From Paenibacillus endoradicis (GTDB lineage: Bacteria > Bacillota > Bacilli > Paenibacillales > Paenibacillaceae): a stretch of DNA of 64,000 bases. A program made the position numbers and the translations under genes. Of the stretch, positions 17,286-25,391 are shown one piece after another. Under the pieces are notes generated by a model. It worked only from the letters and a program-made list of their open reading frames with translations. It was not told where the DNA came from and made no database searches. The stretch's first letter is position 1; every line of letters begins with the position of its first letter. The stretch covers positions 124,001 through 188,000 of the forward strand of contig NZ_JANQBB010000006.1 of assembly GCF_024721975.1 (NCBI RefSeq), written 5' to 3'.

Positions 17286-17576
17286 ATGATGCCGATTATA
17301 AAAAGGTTATCGTTTTGGTTTATTATATTTTCAATTTTGATATGCTTTTTCAATATGTCAGGATATGATGATTATAGCATAATCATTTTTATTACAAATC
17401 CGATACACTGGCTGAACATTAAATGGTTAACAAGAATCAATGTAAACCCCGATACTACTTATTTGTTCTTACCAATTGTTTATTTACAACATATAGCCTT
17501 TTGGGCGATACTTGGACACTTAATTGATTTAATGAGAGTAAGAGTAAGGAACAATAGAAAAAATGATATTGTGTAA
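17286..17576 (+). CDS. Small hypothetical membrane protein
   Basis: A 96-residue protein with two or three hydrophobic segments (about residues 8-25, 29-37 and 60-82) and a basic C-terminus (MRVRVRNNRKN). GGAG lies seven bases before ATG 17286, which argues that it is translated. It sits 20 bases after the decayed gene and may once have been part of the same small accessory operon. I recognise no family. The following 256 bases up to the nreB-like gene contain only that gene's terminator and no clear reading frame. Confidence 0.5.
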   Translation: MMPIIKRLSFWFIIFSILICFFNMSGYDDYSIIIFITNPIHWLNIKWLTRINVNPDTTYLFLPIVYLQHIAFWAILGHLIDLMRVRVRNNRKNDIV

Positions 17577-17772
17577 CGAAAAAATAGACGCATATCCCAA
17601 CCGAAGGATACACGCCATAGAGAAGAAGAAAAAAAGATTATGAAAGTCGGTAGGTTATGACCTCTTTCACGATCCTATGTCGTAGTATTAACGACTTTGT
17701 AATGAATATACTTCCATGTCTGTCATGGCCTTGAAATTTCCTTCATTGAAGATATAACGTTATAGATCAAAA

Positions 17773-17809
17773 ACGACCGCTATAGGGAAAGTCCCTACAA
17801 AGCGGTCGT
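17773..17809 (-). terminator. Terminator of the nre-like operon
   Basis: A 9-bp stem ACGACCGCT/AGCGGTCGT with an inner TAGGGA/TCCCTA helix, followed on the minus strand by TTTTTGA. The outer bases belong to the CAAAAACGACCGCTATA motif also found at 5588-5602 and 54486-54502. Confidence 0.85.
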
Positions 17810-17832
17810 CTGTTTATTTCTATGACGTATTG

Positions 17833-18942
17833 TTATTTCGGCATTGTTAGTATTATTCGTGTTCCTTTTCCTGACTCAGAAGCGACTAGAAGTGCACCCC
17901 CAACACTGTTGGCACGCTCCTCCATACTGAATAAACCTACCCCCGTACGATCCAGCTCAGCATAATTGAAGCCTACACCTTGATCACTAATCGTAATTAC
18001 GACTTGCTCGGCTTGATCTTCAAAAGAGACAACAGCTTCATCTACGTCTGCATATTTCGCAATATTCGTCAAACCCTCTTGAATAATTCGGTAAATAACC
18101 GTTTCCTTCATTGACGTCATTCGGTGCTTCAAACGACCAACTAGCTGGACTTTTATTCCGAAATGTTCGGTGTAATTGTCCATATAGGTTTTAATTGCTG
18201 GTTCAACACCAAGATCATCAAGGACAGATGGACGTAGTTGCCATGCCATACTACGAACATCTTGCATCATCGTAGCTACATTACTTCTCAACTGCTGAAG
18301 TTCCGATAATTGTTCATGGTCTGCTAACATTCTATCGATTTGAATCATAAAGGAAAATAAACTTTGCCCGATACCGTCATGTAATTCTCTGGAAATACGT
18401 TTACGCTCTTCCTCCTGAACTTCCATTACTTTAACCATCATATCTTTAAGATCTTTTTGCGCATCTTTAAGTTTAGTTACTTCATTACGAATCGCTAAGT
18501 ACTGATATGGTTGATCAGATTCATCTAGAAATGGGACAATCGTCGTATTTACCCAATAAAACGTGCCATCTTTTGCACGATTTTTAATCTCACCCATCCA
18601 TACTTCTCCACGAGAGATTGTACTCCATAACTCCTTGAAAAAAGCTTTAGGATGATAACCAGAATTGATAATACGATGGTCTTGTCCAATTAGTTCTTCT
18701 TCCGAGAATTTCGATATTTCTACAAATTTATCATTAATATATCGTATTTTTCCACGCACATCTGTAATTGCAACGATCGAAGATACACCTAATGCAAATT
18801 GCACATCAATCAATTCTGTTAATGATTTTTTCGTACGTTCATACAATTCTTGATCTTCCATCACTTCTTCAAGTCGAGACAGCAGTACATCAATATGTTC
18901 AAAGTGTTGCCGACGATTTCGATTATTGCTCATCTTCATCAA
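17833..18942 (-). CDS. nreB: NreB-like cytoplasmic PAS histidine kinase
   Basis: A 369-residue soluble sensor kinase: a PAS domain (about residues 50-160), a HisKA_3 dimerisation helix with H188 in ISRELHDGIGQSL, and an HATPase domain ending GKGTRIILTMPK. With the adjacent NarL-type regulator and GAF protein it makes an NreABC-like set, which in staphylococci senses oxygen and nitrate. The staphylococcal NreB PAS domain holds an oxygen-labile 4Fe-4S cluster on four cysteines; this PAS domain contains none, so the signal must differ (flavin, heme or only NreA input). The start codon may be TTG 18942 (AAAGGGG ten bases upstream) or ATG 18939. It overlaps the nreC-like gene by 20 bases. Confidence 0.78.
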   Translation of the reverse strand: MMKMSNNRNRRQHFEHIDVLLSRLEEVMEDQELYERTKKSLTELIDVQFALGVSSIVAITDVRGKIRYINDKFVEISKFSEEELIGQDHRIINSGYHPKAFFKELWSTISRGEVWMGEIKNRAKDGTFYWVNTTIVPFLDESDQPYQYLAIRNEVTKLKDAQKDLKDMMVKVMEVQEEERKRISRELHDGIGQSLFSFMIQIDRMLADHEQLSELQQLRSNVATMMQDVRSMAWQLRPSVLDDLGVEPAIKTYMDNYTEHFGIKVQLVGRLKHRMTSMKETVIYRIIQEGLTNIAKYADVDEAVVSFEDQAEQVVITISDQGVGFNYAELDRTGVGLFSMEERANSVGGALLVASESGKGTRIILTMPK

Positions 18943-19591
18943 ATTGCAGCAGCCCCTTTTGCAAAGCGAATTTAATCAACTCTGGTCTAGTTTTCAAACT
19001 CAGCTTCTCCATAATGTTACTTTTATGAGCTTCAACCGTCTTCACACTAATATATAGATTTTGAGCAATCTCTTTGTTCGCATACCCTTTGGCAAGCCAA
19101 CTTAATACTTCTTTCTCACGTTCAGATAGACTCATATAAGCTGTATCATCTATTGTCTCTACACTTTGACGATTCATAAATTCGCTCATTAACGTTTTCG
19201 TTGCTGAAGGATAGAGATAAGCTTCACCCTTGGCAACAGCTTGAATTGCACCTACAAGTTCATCATGAGGGGCGTTTTTCAGTATATATCCAGAGGCTCC
19301 AACCTTTATTGCTTGGAACAAATATTGCTCATCATCATGCATCGTCAAAATAAGTATATTAACTTGTGGAAGCAGCTTTTTCAATTCTGTCGACGCTGTC
19401 ATTCCATCCTTGCCATGCGGCATACTCAAATCCATAAGTATAACATTAGGTAAAAGCTCACTTGCTAGAGCAATTGCCTCATTACCTTCAGAGGCTTCAC
19501 CTACTACCTCTATGTCATAACGACCATGCAACAGCATCGCTAGACCTGATCGAACAACTGCGTGATCATCGCATATAAGAAGCCTAATCAT
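18923..19591 (-). CDS. nreC: NreC-like response regulator (NarL/LuxR type)
   Basis: A 222-residue regulator with a receiver domain (acidic D8/D9, phospho-acceptor D54 in ILMDLSMPHGKDG, and the GYILKNAP signature strongly reminiscent of NreC) and a C-terminal LuxR-type helix-turn-helix (LSEREKEVLSWLAKGYANKE to SVKTVEAHKSNIMEKL). It is likely phosphorylated by the overlapping nreB-like kinase. NreC in staphylococci binds TAGGG-N4-CCCTA palindromes; a close match lies between nreA and fnr in this window, so fnr is a probable target. Its own upstream region holds a GTAAAC-N6-GTTTAC inverted repeat. Confidence 0.82.
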   Translation of the reverse strand: MIRLLICDDHAVVRSGLAMLLHGRYDIEVVGEASEGNEAIALASELLPNVILMDLSMPHGKDGMTASTELKKLLPQVNILILTMHDDEQYLFQAIKVGASGYILKNAPHDELVGAIQAVAKGEAYLYPSATKTLMSEFMNRQSVETIDDTAYMSLSEREKEVLSWLAKGYANKEIAQNLYISVKTVEAHKSNIMEKLSLKTRPELIKFALQKGLLQFDEDEQ

Positions 19592-19627
19592 CTCTACAAC
19601 CCTTTCATCACGGCATCATCTACATTT

Positions 19628-19654
19628 ATTATAACGGTAAACGAGAATGTTTAC
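19628..19654 (-). promoter_or_regulatory. Possible nreC promoter with inverted repeat
   Basis: On the minus strand TATAAT (19633-19628) lies about 40 bases before the nreC-like gene. Just upstream is GTAAAC-N6-GTTTAC (19637-19654), a symmetrical site that would sit in the -35/spacer region. No -35 of good quality is seen. The cognate regulator is unknown, and the site does not resemble the TAGGG motif. Confidence 0.4.
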
Positions 19655-19719
19655 AGCAAAATGTACGAATTCCGTAATTTCTAAACGGGTGTTTAAGCGA
19701 TTAGGCTTTATTATTAATA

Positions 19720-20160
19720 TTATATAAAGTATTTGGAGCAGTAAACAGATAGTTCATGCACAATGTCTGTTCCCGCTTCAATTTGCTCAGTGTTATATTT
19801 TCCTTCAATACGTTTACCTATTAATATAGCTCCGTAGATTTGAAGGTCGTTAAATATAATTGGCCATGCTGCCGCATGCAGAAGTTTCTCTGTCATCATA
19901 ATAGATTCGCCTAAATCGAATAATTGATGTTTTGCAGCACTTGTTTGTAAAAAGCGTCCTGTACGGAGAACTTCACCTGTGAGACCAATATTAATCTGTT
20001 GTCTAATACGCTCCGTCCGATTACTTACACTGCCATACACGGAATACCAATGGATCTTTCTAGTTGCCCGATCTAAAACTCCAATAGCTGTTAGATCACT
20101 TTGTGTACGCTTTAACAATAGTTGTAGTTTTTCTTCTACAAAAATTTGAGTTGGAGTCAT
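19720..20160 (-). CDS. nreA: NreA-like GAF-domain protein
   Basis: A 146-residue single GAF domain (about residues 15-140, with the IGLTGEVLRTGRF and AAWPIIFNDLQIYGAILIGK blocks). In staphylococci NreA is a GAF-domain nitrate receptor that inhibits NreB phosphorylation in the absence of nitrate. Length, gene order (A, then C and B on the same strand) and the neighbouring fnr support the same role here. ATG 20160 is preceded by AAAGGAG at seven bases. A 128-base gap before nreC carries its own promoter, so nreA may be expressed separately. Nitrate binding is inferred, not shown. Confidence 0.68.
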   Translation of the reverse strand: MTPTQIFVEEKLQLLLKRTQSDLTAIGVLDRATRKIHWYSVYGSVSNRTERIRQQINIGLTGEVLRTGRFLQTSAAKHQLFDLGESIMMTEKLLHAAAWPIIFNDLQIYGAILIGKRIEGKYNTEQIEAGTDIVHELSVYCSKYFI

Positions 20161-20210
20161 AAACCTGCTCCTTTCTGCCTAGTCGATCCAATAGTATTTG
20201 CTTTACCCTT

Positions 20211-20312
20211 ATATTAACAGGCTAATGGTCATATGTATGTTAGGGAGATACCTTAAACAGATGTAGGGGATTCCCCAATATTAAGTATGATCATTTCAAC
20301 GTATAGTATAGA
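20211..20312. promoter_or_regulatory. Divergent nreA/fnr promoter with two NreC-like sites
   Basis: TAGGGGATTCCCCA (20264-20277) matches the NreC motif TAGGG-N4-CCCTA except for one inner base. A weaker palindrome, TAGGG-N5-CCTTA, lies at 20241-20255. TATAGT (20302-20307) would give an fnr start near 20314, placing the strong site at about -43. On the other strand TAATAT (20216-20211) would give an nreA start near 20204, placing the weak site at about -44. The arrangement suits activation of both divergent genes by the NreC-like regulator. Confidence 0.55.
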
Positions 20313-20345
20313 TATATAAACCGCACCAGAAAGGATGAAGCTTAG

Positions 20346-21104
20346 ATGAGTATTTATTACGATACAGAGACAACTAAAGTGAAAAGACCGAGCAGCAATC
20401 ATAGACCTGGTTCTCTAAGCACAGTGTTTACAGAAGAGCAACTCGATATTCTTGCTTCGGTTATGCACACCAAAAAATACTCTGCCGGCACACACCTATT
20501 CTGGGAAGGTGACGAAGCGAATGCAGTGTATTGGATCTTGAAAGGTCGCGTTAAACTGCGTAAATCTACTTCTGATGGCAAAGATCTTCTACTTTCTATT
20601 CTACAACCTGATGATATGATTGCCGACATTGACGCATGGGATACGACCCATCGTTACACTGCGGAAACGATTGATCAAGTAGAAGTAGGAATTATTCCTA
20701 GATTGCAACTTGAAATGCTAATGGTCAAATACGGTGATTTTGCTTATCGTTATGCGATGTGGATGGGGCTTATCCAACGCAAGACAGAATCTAAGTTGCG
20801 CGATTTACTAATGGGTGGAAAAACTGGCGCACTTGCATCTACACTTATTCGTCTATGTAATAGCTTTGGTGAAAAACAAGCTAATCACATTCATATTGAT
20901 ATTAAATTAACAAACAACGAGCTGGCAGAATTAGTAGGAACAACTAGAGAAGGTATTAATCGCTTGTTAGCTTCTATGAAAAAAGATGGTATCGTCATTA
21001 GTGAGGGAACAGGCTACTTGAAAGTAACAGATCTTGAGGCTTTGAAAGAAATGGCTGGTTGTCCGATGTGTCCAACTTGTCCAAAAGAAATATGCCGATT
21101 ATAA
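20346..21104 (+). CDS. fnr: Fnr, oxygen-responsive CRP-family regulator (Bacillus type)
   Basis: A 252-residue protein: cyclic-nucleotide-type beta-roll (about residues 28-140), dimerisation helix and a C-terminal winged helix with recognition helix GTTREGINRLL. The C-terminus carries C239, C242, C245 and C250 in GCPMCPTCPKEICRL. The C-x2-C-x4-C spacing equals the iron-sulfur ligand set of B. subtilis Fnr, which has its cluster at the C-terminus unlike E. coli FNR. The protein should activate anaerobic genes by binding TGTGA-N6-TCACA. Such boxes lie before doxX, adhE and ctaB in this window. AAGGATGAAG precedes ATG 20346. A bidirectional terminator follows. Confidence 0.9.
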   Translation: MSIYYDTETTKVKRPSSNHRPGSLSTVFTEEQLDILASVMHTKKYSAGTHLFWEGDEANAVYWILKGRVKLRKSTSDGKDLLLSILQPDDMIADIDAWDTTHRYTAETIDQVEVGIIPRLQLEMLMVKYGDFAYRYAMWMGLIQRKTESKLRDLLMGGKTGALASTLIRLCNSFGEKQANHIHIDIKLTNNELAELVGTTREGINRLLASMKKDGIVISEGTGYLKVTDLEALKEMAGCPMCPTCPKEICRL

Positions 21105-21124
21105 AAAGCAACACAAAAAGACCA

Positions 21125-21169
21125 ATAATGATGCTGAATCAAGCATATTATTGGTCTTTTCTTATTATC
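21125..21169. terminator. Bidirectional terminator between fnr and the immunity-like gene
   Basis: A perfect 14-bp stem AAAAGACCAATAAT/ATTATTGGTCTTTT extended by ATGCT/AGCAT after one bulged base. It has A/T runs on both sides, so it can stop both convergent transcripts. Confidence 0.9.
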
Positions 21170-21176
21170 TTTTCTC

Positions 21177-21578
21177 CTAAGAAATTGAGTAAGGTTCCTC
21201 GATATCTGGGTTGATAAAATATTGCTCTTTATCTGATATTTGAAATCTCTCATCTCCGAACAGTTCCTCCCATATCCAAACAAAAAAATCTTTAGCATTT
21301 GTCGGATGATCAAATGGTGGGAGACAAGAATGGAACACTCTTTCAAAATCAATCTCAGAAGTCGATAAATAATAATTCAATGCTAGTTTTACCTTCTCTT
21401 GGTTCTCGATTGTTAGACTGTAAAAAGAGGCCGGAATTATCCTTCTAATAATTGCTCTATATTGTTCTTTATCTGCTATATCTAATTCTCTGTACTTCTC
21501 TACTTCCTCATCGACATCAGCCATTCCAGTAATTGGAATCAGCAATTGACTAAGAAAATGTGGATTAATGGTAATCAA
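21177..21578 (-). CDS. Small acidic protein, probable immunity partner of the adjacent toxin-like protein
   Basis: A 133-residue acidic cytoplasmic protein rich in Glu and Asp, with no signal or membrane segment. It lies 22 bases downstream of the toxin-like gene on the same strand and shares its terminator. Size, acidity and position match immunity proteins of polymorphic toxin loci (inference). I do not recognise the family. The start is TTG 21578, with AAAAGG about 11 bases upstream; no in-frame ATG gives a fuller protein. A function other than immunity cannot be excluded. Confidence 0.55.
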   Translation of the reverse strand: MITINPHFLSQLLIPITGMADVDEEVEKYRELDIADKEQYRAIIRRIIPASFYSLTIENQEKVKLALNYYLSTSEIDFERVFHSCLPPFDHPTNAKDFFVWIWEELFGDERFQISDKEQYFINPDIEEPYSIS

Positions 21579-21600
21579 ACTGCATCACGCCTTTTCATAA

Positions 21601-22509
21601 TTATTCTCCAATGACAGGAAATAACGTTATCATGTCACCATTTCTAAATACTGCAGTTACTCTTTTCGTTTTTACAAGCTTATCGTCTCGCACTCTATAT
21701 CCCTCGCCAATCTCATAGTTAAGATCAAAGGTAAAGACATCCTTTTTCGTAACGTCATGTATTTTTTCTGCACGTTGAAGTACTTCTAGCTCTATAGCAC
21801 TACTAAGAAATCTTGAAGAATCAACAGCTCTGCCTCTTACTCCATCAGGAGTTTCTCCTGTCGTTGCACGCTTTCTCTGTTCTCTTCGTGTCGTTTCAGC
21901 TCCATGCCTTGAAAAAAAATGAGCACCTGTTGTTCTACTCTCCACTTTTTCTAACTTCTCACGTGCTTTCCGTTCATCCTCTTTTCTTTTTGCTTTACTA
22001 CCTTTAACTTTTCTCTCAGGGTTAATTTTAATATGAACATATGCTTCAGGTGTATCCCTATCAATAACTTCTATAATACTCAACCGAAATCGGACTTTTA
22101 TAGATGGAAAATAAGTTTCAACTTCCTCCAAAGATCCATCATATTGGGTCAAGATTTGATCTATCGTTTTCTGAGCAAGGTTTAAATCTCTTTCCATCAC
22201 TTCGCGATTTCGTTTCTCTGGTGATGGTGGCATAGCCAATATCTCTTCAACTGACATGTTTTCCATTGACTCTTCCATTATTTTATCATGACGCTGCTCC
22301 TGCTGATCTAGAGGCTCATTTTCCTTATACATACTACTCATGTATTGTTGTATTGCTTTATTACCTATACTTTGCTGTGCCTGCATCATTTGAGCAGTCA
22401 TGAATAAATTCGGAGTCCTCTGATCGTGCTTTATCGTTGAATTATTTCCTTGCTTCCGCACGCTCTTCTGTTGATTTCCAGAAACTCTTGCTGGGTACTG
22501 ATTAAGCAT
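21601..22509 (-). CDS. Polymorphic toxin-like protein with IGN-type N-terminal motif
   Basis: A protein of about 302 residues. The N-terminal 60 residues are disordered and basic and contain MMQAQQSIGNKAIQQYMSSM, which resembles the LQxxxGNxAVxxL motif in cargo toxins of extracellular contractile injection systems. A middle region (about 75-185) contains a charged helix rich in Lys/Glu. The C-terminal part (about 195-302) has HFFSRHG, PDGVRG, SSRFLS and a final TLFP, a pattern like RNase-type toxin domains of CDI/Rhs proteins. ATG 22509 is chosen (GGGGGGA six bases upstream) over a TTG five codons earlier. No signal peptide is present. No injection-system genes are in the window. Confidence 0.5.
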   Translation of the reverse strand: MLNQYPARVSGNQQKSVRKQGNNSTIKHDQRTPNLFMTAQMMQAQQSIGNKAIQQYMSSMYKENEPLDQQEQRHDKIMEESMENMSVEEILAMPPSPEKRNREVMERDLNLAQKTIDQILTQYDGSLEEVETYFPSIKVRFRLSIIEVIDRDTPEAYVHIKINPERKVKGSKAKRKEDERKAREKLEKVESRTTGAHFFSRHGAETTRREQRKRATTGETPDGVRGRAVDSSRFLSSAIELEVLQRAEKIHDVTKKDVFTFDLNYEIGEGYRVRDDKLVKTKRVTAVFRNGDMITLFPVIGE

Positions 22510-22619
22510 ACAAATTCCCCCCAAGTTCTAATAAAACATTAGATTTTCAGTTGATTATATCAGTTATACAATTTTTACCATAAAAACACAATTGTTTTCC
22601 TTACTTACTCTACGCTCAA

Positions 22620-22640
22620 CGTTGCAACACAATTGCAACG
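22620..22640. promoter_or_regulatory. Inverted repeat operator upstream of adhE
   Basis: CGTTGCAA and TTGCAACG form perfect 8-bp arms with a five-base spacer. The centre is about 33 bases upstream of the Fnr box centre and about 75 bases upstream of the predicted start. It does not match Fnr or Rex motifs, so a second regulator of fermentation genes is suggested. Confidence 0.55.
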
Positions 22641-22655
22641 ATTCATCAAAAACTT

Positions 22656-22698
22656 TGTGATATTTAGCACATCGTTTCACTGTTATCTACTCTACAAT
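22656..22698 (+). promoter_or_regulatory. Fnr box and promoter of adhE-pflB-pflA
   Basis: TGTGATATTTAGCACA (22656-22671) matches TGTGA-N6-TCACA with one mismatch. TACAAT (22693-22698) is the -10, giving a start near 22705; the box is then centred at exactly -41.5, as at the doxX promoter. The preceding T also makes TTGTGA, so Rex binding is a second possibility. The leader ends in GAAAAGTTTAAGGAG before ATG 22759. Confidence 0.75.
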
Positions 22699-22758
22699 GT
22701 AATTATTATCATCGTTATATTGCAAGAAAAGTATGAAAAGTTTAAGGAGTGATCTGCT

Positions 22759-25353
22759 ATGGCAGTAAAAGAGTCCAAACTCCAACATTTCAATAAAGAT
22801 GATCTGCATATTCAACTATGTATTGAGCGAGCAAGCATAGCCGCCCAGCATTTCAGTACGATGGGCCAAGAACATATCGATGAAATGGTTCAACGTATGG
22901 CACTTGCAGGAATAAATCGACATATGGAGCTTGCAAAGCTTGAACTTGAAGAGACCAACCGTGGTGTATTCGAAGATAAAATTTTGAAAAATATGAATGC
23001 CACGGAGAGCATTTATCATCAATTGAAATATATGAGAACAGTTGGAGAAATTGAGAACAATCAATATGAGCAATACAAAGTGATTGCTGAGCCAATCGGT
23101 ACGATTGTGGCCTTGATTACAGAAGTGTCACCTGTTGCTAATACACTGTTTCAATGTTTAGTAGCAATGAAAACACGTAATCCTATTATCTTTGTATTCC
23201 AAAAAGAAGTGACTCGTTGTGGCATTGAAGCCGTGCAAAGCGTTCGCGATGCAGCAATTCTTACAGGTGCATCAGCATTTTGTATTCAATGGGTTGAACA
23301 TCCTACCCATGCATCGACTCTAGAATTAATGTCTCACGATGATGTTGCTTTAGTTATATCTAATGGGGATGATCTTTTATTGAAAGCTGCTAAACAACTT
23401 GGAAAATCAACATTAAGTGTTTCCTATGGAAACGTACCTTGCTATATTGAACGCACCGCAGATTTGAAACAGGCAATAACAGATTTGATATTATCTAAAA
23501 ATTTCGACAATAGTATGATGTTCACTTCTGAACAAGCTCTACTAGTAGATCGACATATATATAATCAAGTGTTACGCATGATGAAAGTACTAGGCTGTCA
23601 TTTCCTTGACGTAGACGAGAGCACTAAGCTTATGAATTATATCTTCAATGAGCAAGGTCAACTGAAAAGTTGCTATATCGGAAAACCAGCGGTTGATATC
23701 GCCACTGCCGCTGAATTAGACATACCTGAAGATACGAAGCTATTAATTGTTCCACAACAATATGTTGGCGTATCATTTCCCTTCTCAGGAGTAAAAGCTT
23801 GTCCGATCATCGCACTCTACATTGTAGAAGATGCTGAAATGGCGATTACAATAGCTCAACAACTTATTGCATTAGGTCATGGTAAACATTCTGCGATTAT
23901 TCATAGCCATAATGAGCTAATCATCCAGAAATTCAGTCAGCGATTATCGAGTAATCGGGTCATTGTCAATGCACCAGCCATTCAAGCAGCAATGACTTAT
24001 CAAGATCGTGAACAGTTACCATTCGCAGCTTTTGGCTATCAATCATCTACCAATCATCAACGAATAAATAGTGAATTACTTCACCTTAAACATGTTTCTA
24101 ATCGTAATGTGGATATGCAATGGTTCAAAATACCACCGAAGCTATATTTCTCAGCTGGTGCAACACAGTATTTGACGAAAATGCCCAACATACACCGCAT
24201 TATCATCATTACCGATCAACGGATGGAACAACTGGGGTACGTTGATAAAGTTCAATACTTCCTACGCAAACGTAGTGAACCAATACAGATCGAAATTTTT
24301 GCAGAGGTAGAACATGAGCCTACAATAGATATCGTTATGCAAGGTACAGATCGTATGAACGCTTTTCAACCAGATTGTATTATTGCACTTGGTGGTGGTT
24401 CTGTTATAGATGCTGCCAAAGCGATGTGGTTATTCTATGAAAGCCCTGAAACTAGCTTTGATACCATCAAAATGAAATTTATGAATATTCGTAATCGAGT
24501 ATATAAATATCCGCATCTCGGTAAGCGGGCGAAGCTTGTTGCCATTCCAACAACATCAGGTACTGGATCTGAAGTAACGTCATTCGCAACGATTACAGAT
24601 GTTAGTAAAGGTCATTCAAAATATCCATTAGCGGATTATGAATTGACACCTGATGTAGCAATTATCGATTCAGAATATACTGCTTCACTTTCACCTACGG
24701 TCATCGGTGATACCGGAATGGATGTTCTAACTCATGCGATAGAAGCTTATGTTTCCATCATGGCCAATGATTTCAGCGACGGTCTATCTATTAAAGCCAT
24801 ACAATTAGTAATTGAGAATTTAGAAAAATCACATGCGATAGCTGATCCAGTTGCACGAGAGAAAATGCATAACGCTTCAACCATTGCAGGCATGTCATTT
24901 TCTAATGCATTTCTAGGAATTTGTCATAGCCTCTCTCATAAATTCAGTGCGGAATTTCAATTGCCGCATGGTCGAGTCAATGCGATTCTGTTGCCTCATA
25001 TTATTCGTTACAATGCTTCTCGACCAACCAAGTTTCAAAATTTCTCAAACTATAAGCATTTCCAAGCTGATGTACGTTATGCAGAAATAGCCCGCTTAGC
25101 TGGCTTACCCGCACATTCCACAACAGAAGGTGTGAATAGTTTAATTCTATGTGTTAGACAGCTAAATCGTTCACTTGGCATACCTGAAAGCTTCGAGCAA
25201 TGTGGCATCTCAGCTATTTCATTCGACTCAAAAGTTGAATATCTTGCCGAGCGAGCATTCGAGGATCAGTATACGAATTATAATCCAAGGCTCCCTTTAG
25301 TATCTGAGCTTTCTCAACTATACCGTCAAGCTTTCTATGGTGAATTTCAATAA
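22759..25353 (+). CDS. adhE: AdhE-like protein with degenerate aldehyde dehydrogenase half
   Basis: An 864-residue bifunctional alcohol/aldehyde dehydrogenase homologue, full AdhE length. The C-terminal iron alcohol dehydrogenase half looks intact: [25 protein letters not shown], and metal ligands in GMDVLTH, CHSLSHK and LPHGRVNA. The N-terminal CoA-acylating half is altered. The catalytic cysteine block (FDNG-IC-ASEQ in AdhE) reads [11 protein letters not shown], with F255 (codon 23521-23523) where cysteine should be. The cofactor GAGNTP motif reads SYGNVP, and GGPGM reads NGDDL. So it probably reduces acetaldehyde but cannot make it from acetyl-CoA, unless this half serves only in filament assembly. 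AAGGAG precedes ATG. It is first in an Fnr-controlled operon with pflB and pflA. Confidence 0.85.
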   Translation: MAVKESKLQHFNKDDLHIQLCIERASIAAQHFSTMGQEHIDEMVQRMALAGINRHMELAKLELEETNRGVFEDKILKNMNATESIYHQLKYMRTVGEIENNQYEQYKVIAEPIGTIVALITEVSPVANTLFQCLVAMKTRNPIIFVFQKEVTRCGIEAVQSVRDAAILTGASAFCIQWVEHPTHASTLELMSHDDVALVISNGDDLLLKAAKQLGKSTLSVSYGNVPCYIERTADLKQAITDLILSKNFDNSMMFTSEQALLVDRHIYNQVLRMMKVLGCHFLDVDESTKLMNYIFNEQGQLKSCYIGKPAVDIATAAELDIPEDTKLLIVPQQYVGVSFPFSGVKACPIIALYIVEDAEMAITIAQQLIALGHGKHSAIIHSHNELIIQKFSQRLSSNRVIVNAPAIQAAMTYQDREQLPFAAFGYQSSTNHQRINSELLHLKHVSNRNVDMQWFKIPPKLYFSAGATQYLTKMPNIHRIIIITDQRMEQLGYVDKVQYFLRKRSEPIQIEIFAEVEHEPTIDIVMQGTDRMNAFQPDCIIALGGGSVIDAAKAMWLFYESPETSFDTIKMKFMNIRNRVYKYPHLGKRAKLVAIPTTSGTGSEVTSFATITDVSKGHSKYPLADYELTPDVAIIDSEYTASLSPTVIGDTGMDVLTHAIEAYVSIMANDFSDGLSIKAIQLVIENLEKSHAIADPVAREKMHNASTIAGMSFSNAFLGICHSLSHKFSAEFQLPHGRVNAILLPHIIRYNASRPTKFQNFSNYKHFQADVRYAEIARLAGLPAHSTTEGVNSLILCVRQLNRSLGIPESFEQCGISAISFDSKVEYLAERAFEDQYTNYNPRLPLVSELSQLYRQAFYGEFQ

Positions 25354-25391
25354 TTATACTTCAGCAGCAACATGACGAGGAGGAATTAATA

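Noticed and set aside
17781..17800. TAGGGA-AAG-TCCCTA as another NreC site
   Set aside because: It forms the inner helix of the nre operon terminator, downstream of the genes, so it is structural rather than an operator.
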